From contig NZ_BDBL01000015.1 in assembly GCF_001612965.1 (NCBI RefSeq), positions 1 through 64,000 on the forward strand: DNA of 64,000 nt, read 5' to 3'. Below, piece after piece: positions 49,116 to 56,917 of the stretch. The DNA comes from Nocardia kruczakiae NBRC 101016. GTDB taxonomy: Bacteria > Actinomycetota > Actinomycetes > Mycobacteriales > Mycobacteriaceae. The translations under genes were made by a program, and so were the position numbers. Positions within the stretch are counted from its first letter, which is position 1; each line of letters opens with the position of its first letter. The notes under the pieces are model-generated. The model had not been told where the DNA came from and did not search any database. It worked only from the letters and a program-made list of their open reading frames with translations.

Positions 49116-50834
49116 TCAGCGCCGCTCGGCTCCGGCAGAGGATTCGACGGCGGATTCGGTGCCGGCCGATTCGGCCCCACCGGATTCGACGCCGGCCGAC
49201 CCGGCACCGACCGATTCGGCACCACCCGACCCGCCACCAACCGAGCCGCCACCAACCGACCCGGCACCAACCGACCCGGCACCAGCCGACCCGGCACCAG
49301 CCGACCCGCCACCAGCCGACCCGGCAGCGGATCGCGCCCGGGAGGGTGCCCATACTCCAAGGATCGCCGCGACCACCAGAGTCACCACCCCGAGCACGAG
49401 TGTCGCCTGATTCAGGCCGTGCGCGAAGGCCGATTTCGCTTGTTCCGCAAGCGGATTCGCCTGCGGGCCGATACGTTCGGTCACGGCCAGCGCACCCGCG
49501 AGCGAGCCGGTGACAGGCCCGCGGATCGGTTCGGGAATCCGGTCGGCGATCTCGGCTATGCGGTGGCTGTAACCCGCCGCCAGCACACTGCCGGCGAGTG
49601 CGATGCCCAGCGCGGCGCCCATCTCGCGAGCGGCGTCGTTCACCGCGGCCGCCACACCCTGTTTGTCGGCCGGCGCGCCGTCCACGATCGCCGCGGTGGC
49701 CGGCGCCGCGGCCAGGCCGAGGCCGGTGCTCATGATCAGCAGCGGCCACAGCACATCCACGAAGGTGCTCACGGACGTCAACCGCGACAGGCACAGCAGG
49801 CCGACCCCGACGACGACCAGCCCGACCGTGGTGGGCAGCCGCAGCCCGAACCGCTGCGCCAGCCACGGCGCGATCACCGACAGCCCCACCATCGGCACGA
49901 TCATCGGCGCCATCGCGACCGCCGACAGCAGCGGCGAATAACCCAGGATCAATTGGAAGAACTGCACGATCACCATGAACAACCCGAACGAGACCAGAAA
50001 CTGCACCGCCACCGACAGTGTCCCGGTGCCGAAGCCGCGCCCGGCGAACAGCCGCACATCCAGCAGCGGCTGCTCGGCGCGCAGTTCGATCACGATGAAG
50101 GCCGCGCCGACCGCCAGCCCCGCGACGACCGCGCCCAGCACCATCGGATCGGTCCAGCCTCGCTGCGGAGCCTCGAGGGCCGCGATCACGATCAGGCCGA
50201 CCGCGGCCGCGCCGCTCACCGCACCCCACGGATCGAACCGCGCGCGCTCGCCATCCTGCGATTCGGGGACCGTGCACGCCGCGACCGCCAGAATCGCGCC
50301 CGAGATCGCCATCGCGAGCGTGATCGACAGCCATGACCAGCGCCACAGCAGCACTCCGGAGCCCAGGATGCCGATGACCGCGCCGCCTCCGACCGTGCCC
50401 GCCCAGATCCCGACCGCGACATTGCGGCGATCCGGCTCGACCCCGGCGGTGAGCAACGACAGCGTCGACGGCATCACCAGTGCCGCGCCCACTCCGGCGA
50501 TTGCTCGCGAGCCGATCAGCCATTCCGGGCCGTGGACCACCAGCGGGATCGCCGACGCGATCGCGAACACAGCCAGTCCGATGATCATGACGATGCGGCG
50601 GCCGTAGCGGTCGCCCAGGGCGCCGGCCGGCAGTACCAGACAGGCCAGCGCGAGCGTGTAACCGTCGATGATCCAGGTCAATTGGGACTGCGTGGCGCCG
50701 GTGGCCGAGGCGATCTGCGGCAGGGCGGTGTAGAGCGCCGCCATCGACGCGACGACCAGCGCGACGGCCAGGCAGGACACGACGATCACCCACCGGGTGC
50801 GCACGGGTACGAGCTCGGTCATGGTTGCGTTCAT
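49116..50834 (-). CDS. MFS multidrug-type exporter (DHA2) with repetitive tail
   Basis: 572 aa. Fourteen spans are likely. YTLALACLVLPAGALGDRYG with RRIVMIIG is motif A (about 53-80), and GVGAALVMPSTLSLL is DHA2-typical. Residues about 500-572 are a Gly/Ala/Ser tail of five-residue units (GAGSA, GAGSV, GGGSV), then Glu-containing variants. Proton-driven drug export is the expected function. It is divergent from a TetR gene with an operator between them, so it is inducible. The tail lies after the last membrane span and would be cytoplasmic. Confidence 0.87.
   Translation of the reverse strand: MNATMTELVPVRTRWVIVVSCLAVALVVASMAALYTALPQIASATGATQSQLTWIIDGYTLALACLVLPAGALGDRYGRRIVMIIGLAVFAIASAIPLVVHGPEWLIGSRAIAGVGAALVMPSTLSLLTAGVEPDRRNVAVGIWAGTVGGGAVIGILGSGVLLWRWSWLSITLAMAISGAILAVAACTVPESQDGERARFDPWGAVSGAAAVGLIVIAALEAPQRGWTDPMVLGAVVAGLAVGAAFIVIELRAEQPLLDVRLFAGRGFGTGTLSVAVQFLVSFGLFMVIVQFFQLILGYSPLLSAVAMAPMIVPMVGLSVIAPWLAQRFGLRLPTTVGLVVVGVGLLCLSRLTSVSTFVDVLWPLLIMSTGLGLAAAPATAAIVDGAPADKQGVAAAVNDAAREMGAALGIALAGSVLAAGYSHRIAEIADRIPEPIRGPVTGSLAGALAVTERIGPQANPLAEQAKSAFAHGLNQATLVLGVVTLVVAAILGVWAPSRARSAAGSAGGGSAGAGSAGAGSVGAGSVGGGSVGGGSGGAESVGAGSAGVESGGAESAGTESAVESSAGAERR
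49180..49332 (-). repeat. 15-bp coding repeats in the MFS tail
   Basis: About ten near-identical 15-bp units (core CCGACCCGGCACCAG on the + strand) encode the GxGSx pentapeptides. Such arrays change length by slippage, so strain variation is likely. Confidence 0.75.
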
Positions 50835-50846
50835 CGCGCCTCCCGA

Positions 50847-50891
50847 GAAACGATACTGTCAGTTTCGCTATGCTACTCGAAGTATCGTTTC
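50847..50891. promoter_or_regulatory. operator between MFS and TetR genes
   Basis: GAAACGATACT (50847-50857) and its exact complement AGTATCGTTTC (50881-50891), 23 bp apart. An inner GTTTC at 50862-50866 pairs with the left arm to make a 20-bp TetR-style site. Located between the divergent starts. Confidence 0.7.
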
Positions 50892-50936
50892 TATCCCGTG
50901 CGGCCGCTGATCTTGCCGAGGAGGAATCCTGAGACC

Positions 50937-51545
50937 ATGACATCGAGTGCCGCGATCGAATCCGAGGACGACCCGCGCAAGGCGCGCTCACGTCGCCGCC
51001 TGCTGGCCGCCGCGGCCGAATTGTTGCGCGACGGTGGATTGGACGCGGTCACCATCGATGCGGTGACGCGACGCTCGGGCGTCGCGCGCACCACGCTGTA
51101 CCGGCATTTCGACACCGTGGCGCGGCTGCGTGCCGCAACGCTGGAAGAGCTGATGCCGCCGGTGGTCGAGATACCGGACGCGGGTCCGCTGCGGGAGCGG
51201 CTGATCGAACTGCTCACCCGGCAGGCCGCGGCGATCAACGACGTACCGCTGCATCTGACCACGCTGGCGTGGCTCGCGACCGGGGACGCGCAAGCGCACG
51301 GCGAGGGCGTGCGGTCCGGTTCGCTGCGCGCCCATCTCATCGACACCTACCGCCGCCCGTTCGACGAATTGTTCGACGACCCGCGGGCGCGCGCACTGCT
51401 CGGCGATCGGGATCTCACCGCGGTGCTGGCGCAGCTCGTCGGGCCGATAGTCTTCGTGCGGCTCACCGGTATCGGCCGCGCGGGGCGCGACGACTGCACC
51501 CGCATCGTCGACGATTTCCTCGCCGCGTGCGAGCGCCGCCACTGA
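50937..51545 (+). CDS. TetR-family transcriptional regulator
   Basis: 202 aa. HTH: RRRLLAAAAELLRDGGLDAV, then IDAVTRRSGVARTTLYRHF and TVARLRAATLEEL. The C-domain has HLTTLAWLATGDAQAHGEG and LVGPIVFVRLTG, of a type common in actinomycete repressors of MFS pumps. ATG 50937 with AGGAGG 13 nt upstream, a wide spacing. It presumably represses the divergent pump through the dyad at 50847-50891. Confidence 0.87.
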   Translation: MTSSAAIESEDDPRKARSRRRLLAAAAELLRDGGLDAVTIDAVTRRSGVARTTLYRHFDTVARLRAATLEELMPPVVEIPDAGPLRERLIELLTRQAAAINDVPLHLTTLAWLATGDAQAHGEGVRSGSLRAHLIDTYRRPFDELFDDPRARALLGDRDLTAVLAQLVGPIVFVRLTGIGRAGRDDCTRIVDDFLAACERRH

Positions 51546-51629
51546 AAGAGCCTGTGCGCGGGTCGCATTGACCGCGACCCGATTCCTCGCCTGCCCGATC
51601 GGCGCCCCCGGCACCCGCGTGGTTTCGCG

Positions 51630-52427
51630 TCAGTAGTAGACCGGCCCCGGCACTCCGCCGCCGGCCGCGACGGCATCGCCGGTGATCGCGATGCTGCGCG
51701 GCGAGGCCAGGAAGGTGACGACGTCGGCGACCTCGCCGGCATCGATCACCCGGCGGATCGAGTTGGTGACCAGACCGGCCTCCAATTCCTCGACGGTGGT
51801 GCCGGATTCGGCGGCCTGAGCCGCCAGCCGCTCGGTGAGCCGCTCGGTCCGGGTGAGGCCCGGGTGCACGACCGTGACGTTGACGCCGTGCGGGCCGAGT
51901 TCGTCCGCGAGATTCTTGGTCAGGGCCGAGACGCCGACGTTGCGCACCGTCTGGGCGATCGAATTCGCTTGCCGCGCACCGAGTCCGCTGATGTTGACGA
52001 TCCGTCCCCAGCCCTGTGCGATCAGATGCGGCGCGACCGCGCGGGCGGTGCGCAGATATCCGAGCACCTTGATCTCGACCTCGCGGCGCACGATGTCGTC
52101 GCTGGTGGCGTTCAGATCCGCGGGCGCGCCGGCACTCCACGGCGTGGCCGCGGCATTGATCAGGATGTCGACCCCACCCAGCTCGGCCACGGTGCGCTCG
52201 ACCAGTGCCCGCACCTGTTCGTCGTCGCCGGTGTCGGTGGGCACCGCGACGATCCGCCGCCCGCTCTCCTGGGCGAGTGCCTGCGCGGCCGCCGCGAGCG
52301 GTTCGGCGGATCGGGCGGCGAGCACCAGATCCACGCCCTCGGCCGCGAGTCCGCGCGCGACGGCCAGGCCTATTCCCTTACTGCCGCCCGTGACGATGGC
52401 CCGCTTACCGCTCAGCTGCAAATCCAT
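51630..52427 (-). CDS. short-chain dehydrogenase-like protein, catalytic motif altered
   Basis: 265 aa. Cofactor loop TGGSKGIG (14-21), LAARS, INAAATPW in place of NAG, and NISGLGARQ at the catalytic Ser strand are present. The YxxxK catalytic pair is not: the aligned positions in TVRNVGVSALTKNLADELG carry Gln and Asn. The C-terminal loop VHPGLTRTE is normal. It probably binds NAD(P) but may not reduce carbonyls in the usual way. ATG 52427 has no strong ribosome site; the frame runs open to 52802 without support. Confidence 0.83.
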   Translation of the reverse strand: MDLQLSGKRAIVTGGSKGIGLAVARGLAAEGVDLVLAARSAEPLAAAAQALAQESGRRIVAVPTDTGDDEQVRALVERTVAELGGVDILINAAATPWSAGAPADLNATSDDIVRREVEIKVLGYLRTARAVAPHLIAQGWGRIVNISGLGARQANSIAQTVRNVGVSALTKNLADELGPHGVNVTVVHPGLTRTERLTERLAAQAAESGTTVEELEAGLVTNSIRRVIDAGEVADVVTFLASPRSIAITGDAVAAGGGVPGPVYY

Positions 52428-52558
52428 GCCAGCGACGGTAACAACGCCCGCCGCGCGCGTCGCGGATCCGGATCGGGCTGAACCGAATCCGGTTCGGTCG
52501 TCCTCGTTCTCGGTCCCGGGCCCACTGAGTCGCAGCGCGACTGTGACGGTGAACTGAT

Positions 52559-52614
52559 CGTGCAAACCCCGCCGTTTTTGGCGGTTTTCGCGCATTTCCG
52601 CCGAGGTTTGCACG
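52559..52614. repeat. nested inverted repeat in intergenic DNA
   Basis: Outer perfect arms CGTGCAAACC (52559-52568) and GGTTTGCACG (52605-52614). Inside, CCGCC-GTTTTT-GGCGG forms a second small hairpin. It lies between the atypical SDR promoter region and the accessory module at 52.7 kb. Could be a regulatory structure or a scar of insertion. The rest of 52428-52704 shows no gene. Confidence 0.55.
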
Positions 52615-52704
52615 AAAAATTCAGGGTGAGCGGACTGTGGGCCCGGGCGGTCACCGAAGCAGCCCACCGCAAGCATGTCACCGCGACGAGCGTTGCGACC
52701 CGCA

Positions 52705-53025
52705 CTACCAATCCGGCTGGTAACCCCAACGCCACATGTCTGCGGGCTCCACTGTGACCAGGGCCGCGAATCCGCACACCGATCGCGGACTGCCGCCGAC
52801 ATGCGCCAGATCGTGAACGATCACCGCGACCGCATCGACCCGGCGCACAGCGGGAAGCAGATCAGGCACCGGCACGTCGGCAACCATCGCCGGCAGGCGA
52901 TAACCCGCCTCGGTCGCGCGCCGGCGAATCGCGGCTTCTATCCGAGTTCGCCGATCGCCCGCCAGATCGGAGCGGACATATCCGATTGCCTTGGGCCACT
53001 TCGACTTGTCCGCCTCCGCGCTCAT
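52705..53025 (-). CDS. resolvase-fold protein without catalytic serine (small)
   Basis: 106 aa. KAIGYVRSDLAGDRRTRIEA, then IRRRATEAGYRLPAM and VDAVAVIVHDLAHVGG follow the layout of a serine-recombinase N-terminal domain (AIGYxRVSxxxQ, then VVxxLDRLxR). The catalytic Ser of RVS is displaced (VRSDLAG), and there is no DNA-binding C-domain. It is a paralogue of the protein at 53300. ATG 53025 chosen because 53088 would overlap the upstream gene; 13 bp separate the two. Likely a ligand- or protein-binding relic of the fold, function unknown. Confidence 0.62.
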   Translation of the reverse strand: MSAEADKSKWPKAIGYVRSDLAGDRRTRIEAAIRRRATEAGYRLPAMVADVPVPDLLPAVRRVDAVAVIVHDLAHVGGSPRSVCGFAALVTVEPADMWRWGYQPDW

Positions 53026-53038
53026 CCGAAGAACCGCG

Positions 53039-53293
53039 TTACGGGCGCAGATTCCGAATTGCGGTGGCCCGGTATCCATTCGGTCCACATCTGGTGGGCA
53101 ACGCGATCCCAGACGGTGGCCCAGCGGCGGCCGTCTGTTCCCGTGCCGCCGCGAGATCGGTGCCCGGCGCGAACTCGATCACGTCGCCGGTGGCCGTATC
53201 GCGCGTCCGCCTGATCTCGATATGACGGTAATTCTTCATCGTCCACACCGCTTCCAGACCGTCCGCCTCGGTACACCTGGTCCTGTCGTCCAT
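53039..53293 (-). CDS. hypothetical small protein
   Basis: Not recognised. 84 aa, ATG 53293 (or the adjacent GTG 53296) after GAGGTAGGCG. Basic and polar: TMKNYRHIEIRRTRDTATGD, IEFAPGTDLAAAREQTAAAG. It sits between two resolvase-fold genes with gaps of 6 and 13 bp and so belongs to one operon with them. No signal or membrane span. Confidence 0.6.
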   Translation of the reverse strand: MDDRTRCTEADGLEAVWTMKNYRHIEIRRTRDTATGDVIEFAPGTDLAAAREQTAAAGPPSGIALPTRCGPNGYRATAIRNLRP

Positions 53294-53299
53294 CACCGC

Positions 53300-53965
53300 C
53301 TACCTCTGGTTCCGCATGTCGGTGAGCAGCCCGTCCAGCACGCTCAGGAGCGTGCCGAGGTCCGGACCCGCCGCCACCGGCAGTTCGCTGCCGATCGGGT
53401 CGAGCCGGATACCGCGCGCCGCGGCACGCTCGCGCAGCGTGTGAACCGGAGGAACGATCTTCCCGGCCCGCACGAGGAACCCGAACGCGGCGGCTTTGCG
53501 GGGACACCGATGGGCGCTACACCCTTTGTGCTGCTGCATGATTCGCCGCGCGGCCGATTCGGTGAGCGGATGCGGCGGCCCGGCGTGCTCCGGTGCGATC
53601 GGACTGCGCGCCCACGTCTCAGGCGGGCACACCGTTTCCAGATCACACCAGTCGCACACCCGCGCCGGGCTGTGATCGAGGGTGCTCAAGTCGTAGACCA
53701 CGACCGCGGCAGCGTCGATACCGAGGGCGATCGCCAGGCCGTAACCGACGGGATCCGGCCGATCCTCGGGTGGCCGCACGGTGTAGACGTAGTGATAACC
53801 CAGCCGCTCGGCATGGCGTTCGATCGCCAGCGCGTGCCGCGAGGTGTCCGCGCCGGACACGCCGGGTCGAACAAGCCCGATAGCTCTGGGGCGCTTATCA
53901 TTTCGTCGACTTCCATCGGTGTCCGGCAGTGTGTCCGGCTGTTCGAGCATGGGAAATTTCGGCAT
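53300..53965 (-). CDS. resolvase-fold protein without catalytic serine (large)
   Basis: 221 aa. RAIGLVRPGVSGADTSRHAL, then IERHAERLGYHYVYTVRPP and IDAAAVVVYDLSTLDHSPAR look like a serine-recombinase catalytic fold, with RPG where RVS should be. CDWCDLETVCPPETWA and GCSAHRCPRKAAAFGFLV add two Cys pairs, perhaps for zinc. The C-terminal stretch (RERAAARGIRLDPIGSELP) is not a known HTH. ATG 53965 has GGAAG 8 nt upstream. First gene of a three-gene operon, divergent from an XRE/DUF397 pair. Confidence 0.62.
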   Translation of the reverse strand: MPKFPMLEQPDTLPDTDGSRRNDKRPRAIGLVRPGVSGADTSRHALAIERHAERLGYHYVYTVRPPEDRPDPVGYGLAIALGIDAAAVVVYDLSTLDHSPARVCDWCDLETVCPPETWARSPIAPEHAGPPHPLTESAARRIMQQHKGCSAHRCPRKAAAFGFLVRAGKIVPPVHTLRERAAARGIRLDPIGSELPVAAGPDLGTLLSVLDGLLTDMRNQR

Positions 53966-54158
53966 GTTCGGGCTTCCGAAGACGGGGATGTGGTGGAGGT
54001 GCTTGCGGATTGCCGGGTCGGCCGCCCCACCGCTCGCACACATCGAGTACACCATTGCCCGAGCCCAAACTGCACTACTTGCATTACGATTCATGGCAAC
54101 TCAAATCAGTGCAAATCAGCTGCAATGATCCAATGGCTTCTGTCAACGAGGTGGATGC

Positions 54159-55040
54159 ATGCCCGCACAGACAACAACGCTGCCCCGACGCCTTCTCGCT
54201 CGCCGCCTGGTCGAGCTCCGCGAGACGGCGAAGCTGACTCGCGACAAAGCCGCTCAGCTTTCCGAGATCAGCACACATACGTTGTGGCGCTTGGAAACTG
54301 GCCAAGGCAGCCAGATCAAGAAGATGGTCATTCGGGCCTTGTGTGATGTGTACGAGGCAACCGAGGACGACCGGACCGCTTTGTTGTGGCTTGCTGAACA
54401 ATCACGAAAGGACGGCTGGTGGCAGTCCTACCGTGACGAGATCGTGGACTACGTCGGCCTGTTCATCGGGCTCGAACAGTCGGCACGACGCATCACATCG
54501 TTTCAGTTGACGTTGCTGCCCGGAATGGTGCAGACAGCCGGATACCGGCGCGCGATCGCTCTCGCGTTCGATCCCACCGTCACCGAGGAGGAGATCGAAC
54601 GACACGTCGAACTCCTGGCCAAACGACAACGACGCCTTGAAGATTCGGCCGACGCCTTCACTCTGGACGTGATGCTCAGCGAGGCGGCGCTGCGCCACCA
54701 CATCGGCGGGCGAACCGTAATGGCGGACCAAGTACGCCATCTGATCGACCTCAGCAACCGCCCTAACGTATCCATCAGCCTCGTGCCTCTTACGTTCGGC
54801 GGTTACCTCGGGCTACAGGCCGGATCGTTCGTGCTGCTCGAATTCCCGCACCACCCGAACCCTGCGCTCACCGAGCCACCTGTCGCATATGTCGAGGGCT
54901 ACACTGGCGCTTTGTACCTGGACAAGTCCGACGAGATCGAGCAGTACCATGCAGCGGTTTCAAGCATCCGAAACGCTGCATTGAGCGAGACGGAGTCCAG
55001 GGCGTTGCTGCAAGCGGTTTTAGAGGAGTACAGAGCGTGA
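54159..55040 (+). CDS. XRE-family regulator with DUF5753 domain (second copy)
   Basis: 293 aa. HTH LARRLVELRETAKLTRDKAA, then STHTLWRLETGQGSQIKK (about 14-60). DUF5753 part: VGLFIGLEQSARRITSFQLT, LLPGMVQTAGYRRAI, NVSISLVPLTFGGYLGLQAG and YVEGYTGALYLDKSDEIEQY. ATG 54159 follows GAGGTGGATGC. Its stop overlaps the DUF397 start by 4 bp, the classical order, unlike the copy at 2710. The codon use is less GC-biased than surrounding genes (Thr, Arg and Leu codons ending in A/T are frequent), consistent with transfer. TACTTGCATT (54076-54085) upstream resembles the core of the 2.2/4.1/5.2-kb dyad. Confidence 0.9.
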   Translation: MPAQTTTLPRRLLARRLVELRETAKLTRDKAAQLSEISTHTLWRLETGQGSQIKKMVIRALCDVYEATEDDRTALLWLAEQSRKDGWWQSYRDEIVDYVGLFIGLEQSARRITSFQLTLLPGMVQTAGYRRAIALAFDPTVTEEEIERHVELLAKRQRRLEDSADAFTLDVMLSEAALRHHIGGRTVMADQVRHLIDLSNRPNVSISLVPLTFGGYLGLQAGSFVLLEFPHHPNPALTEPPVAYVEGYTGALYLDKSDEIEQYHAAVSSIRNAALSETESRALLQAVLEEYRA

Positions 55041-55246
55041 GTGTCGACCTGTCCACTGCCCAGTGGTACAAGAGCCGGCGAAGCCACGGTAAAGATGCGT
55101 GCGTGGAGGTTGCGCACCTCAGCGACAGCACAGTAGGCGTACGCGACTCCAAAAACCCCACCGGCCCAGCACTCATCTTCACCCCCGCCGAATGGGACGC
55201 CTTCACCACCGGCATTCAGAACGGCAGGTTCCAGCGACCGGCGTAG
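55037..55246 (+). CDS. DUF397 protein (second copy)
   Basis: 69 aa. WYKSRRSHGKDACVEVAHLS, VGVRDSKNPTGPALIFTPAE then WDAFTTGIQNGRF cover the family. GTG 55037 overlaps the XRE stop, so expression is coupled. The pair is the usual regulator/partner unit of actinomycetes; the molecular role of DUF397 is unresolved. No DUF574 methyltransferase is adjacent here. Confidence 0.9.
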   Translation: MSVDLSTAQWYKSRRSHGKDACVEVAHLSDSTVGVRDSKNPTGPALIFTPAEWDAFTTGIQNGRFQRPA

Positions 55247-55313
55247 CAGCGACCTGCGGGTTCGCGGGGAAAGTTGGGATCGGTAGGGGGCGCGCGCGGC
55301 GTCTACTCACCTC

Positions 55314-55712
55314 ATGACATTTTCTCAACCTCCCGCGAACCAACCGCAGTCCGCCGGCTTGGACAAGAAGACCAGCGCGATCCTGTCGTACGCGCTGGGG
55401 TGGCTCACCGGAATCATCTTCCTCTTCGTGGGGAAGCACGATCCCGATGTGAAATTCCATGCCTCGCAATCGATCGTCTTCTTCGGGGCGGTCTCCGTGC
55501 TCAATATCGTGCTGAGTATCGTCGGCTCGCTCCTCGGGGCCCTGGGGATCATCTTCAGCCTCGTCGGCCTCGTCGTCGCGGTCTTCACGGTCGTCGTCTG
55601 GATCATGGCCATGGTCCGGGCGAACAACACCGGCGGCGTCCGCGCGGCGCTGCCCATCGTCGGAAAATTCACCGCCCCGTACGCCGACCGGCTGGCCAAC
55701 TCGATCAACTAA
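55314..55712 (+). CDS. DUF4870 membrane protein
   Basis: 132 aa. KKTSAILSYALGWLTGIIFL (span 1), KFHASQSIVFFGAVSVLNIV (span 2), then GLVVAVFTVVVWIMAMVRAN (span 3). The conserved motif FHASQS after a short loop is diagnostic of DUF4870/TIC20-like small proteins. Function unknown. Start ATG 55314 has no clear ribosome site. Followed by a strong hairpin. Confidence 0.85.
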   Translation: MTFSQPPANQPQSAGLDKKTSAILSYALGWLTGIIFLFVGKHDPDVKFHASQSIVFFGAVSVLNIVLSIVGSLLGALGIIFSLVGLVVAVFTVVVWIMAMVRANNTGGVRAALPIVGKFTAPYADRLANSIN

Positions 55713-55751
55713 CGGCGTCTTCACATGGCGGCGGATACGACAGTCCGAAGA

Positions 55752-55782
55752 CCAACGGCCCGAGACGATCTCGGGCCGTTGG
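55752..55782. terminator. hairpin terminator
   Basis: Stem of 13-14 bp (55752-55765 with 55769-55782), small CGA loop, between the DUF4870 gene and the convergent LLM gene. Confidence 0.75.
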
Positions 55783-55835
55783 CGTCCGCGCGCAACAGCC
55801 CGTGCACCCAAGCACGGGTCACGACGCACCGAGCG

Positions 55836-56723
55836 TCACTGCCGCGCGGCCACCACCTCGGACGCAACCTCGAGGAACTTCAGGTCGGTGACGGCAGGGA
55901 CCAGGATGAACTCGTCGCAGCCGGCCTGCTCCGCGCCGTCGAGAATGCCGGCGAGCACCTCGGGACTCGACGCGCGCGCCGACGCGGCGACCATGTCGGC
56001 CAGGTCGGACCCGAGGAAGCCGAGGTAGCGAGCGGTGAAGGAGCGCAGCGCCTCGGACGCGTCGGGGACGCCCAAGGCGGTGAAGCAGCCGCTGACCTTG
56101 CGCGGGGTCGTCGTCCGACCGGCTTCGGCCCAGTACCGGTCGGCGCGATCGCCTACCTTGGCGATCTCCTCGGCGTCACCCGCGATGCTGAAGCCGGAGA
56201 TGCCGTCGGCCCACCGCGCCGCCCGGCGCATCGCCTTCGGCCCCATCGCACCGGCGAGGATGATCGGCCCACCCGGCTGCACACACGCCGGCCCCACCGG
56301 GTCCGCACCCTCGAACGGGGGTTCGCCGGCGAGCAGTGATTTCAGCTCGGCGACCTTGTCGTCGAGCTGCTGGTGGCGTCGCTTGAAATCAGCGCCGAGA
56401 GCGCGGTAGTCGTGTTCGCGACCGCCGACACCGACGGCGACCTCGAGGCGGCCGTTCGCGAGCTGATCGAGGGTGCCGATCTGCTGGGCGACCATCGCCA
56501 TCGGATGCTGCGGAAGCACCCAGAGATTCGCCAGGACCTGCACTCGCTCGGTGACCGCGGCGCAGGCGCCCAGCGTCGCGACCATCTCCGGATTCGAGAA
56601 CGTCACCCGCTCACCGACGGAAACGCTCGAAAACGGGCCCGCGTCGATTCGCCGGGCCCAGTCGAGCGTCGTACCCGGCCCGTAGCCGGGAGCCATCTGC
56701 GGAAGTGCGACACCGATTTTCAT
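55836..56723 (-). CDS. LLM-class F420-dependent oxidoreductase
   Basis: 295 aa. Luciferase-like TIM barrel: KIGVALPQMAPGYGPG, VQVLANLWVLPQHPMAMVAQ, TLDQLANGRLEVAVGVGGRE and the typical GPKAMRRAARWADGISGFS. It should use F420H2 (or FMNH2) for hydride transfer; substrate unknown. ATG 56723, with AGAGGG upstream. Single gene, ending near a hairpin shared with DUF4870. Confidence 0.85.
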   Translation of the reverse strand: MKIGVALPQMAPGYGPGTTLDWARRIDAGPFSSVSVGERVTFSNPEMVATLGACAAVTERVQVLANLWVLPQHPMAMVAQQIGTLDQLANGRLEVAVGVGGREHDYRALGADFKRRHQQLDDKVAELKSLLAGEPPFEGADPVGPACVQPGGPIILAGAMGPKAMRRAARWADGISGFSIAGDAEEIAKVGDRADRYWAEAGRTTTPRKVSGCFTALGVPDASEALRSFTARYLGFLGSDLADMVAASARASSPEVLAGILDGAEQAGCDEFILVPAVTDLKFLEVASEVVAARQ

Positions 56724-56880
56724 GAGGCGACCCTCTCAGACCCACCCTGCCCCGGTCACGCGATCCCCCATTCCGGCAAATCACGCCCGCCGCCGCGGGC
56801 TCCTGCCGCAGCAGCGGATCCGGCCCGTCGAACGCAGTCTTGCATCCCTGAAAAGTTCGACGCGCTGGATGCGTCTTTTA

Positions 56881-56896
56881 TCGAACAAATGTTCGA
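56881..56896. promoter_or_regulatory. LexA (SOS) box
   Basis: TCGAACAAATGTTCGA matches the mycobacterial LexA consensus TCGAAC-N4-GTTCGA exactly. TAGGCT (56905-56910) downstream is a possible -10, placing the transcript start at the GTG 56918. The box lies within the promoter of the DUF222 fragment. Confidence 0.82.
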
Positions 56897-56917
56897 GACT
56901 GCGGTAGGCTCTCCCGC

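Noticed and set aside
49180..49332. Short GC-rich repeats considered as a CRISPR array or minisatellite
   Set aside because: 15-bp units encode Gly/Ala/Ser pentapeptides in frame at the end of the MFS gene; no spacers.
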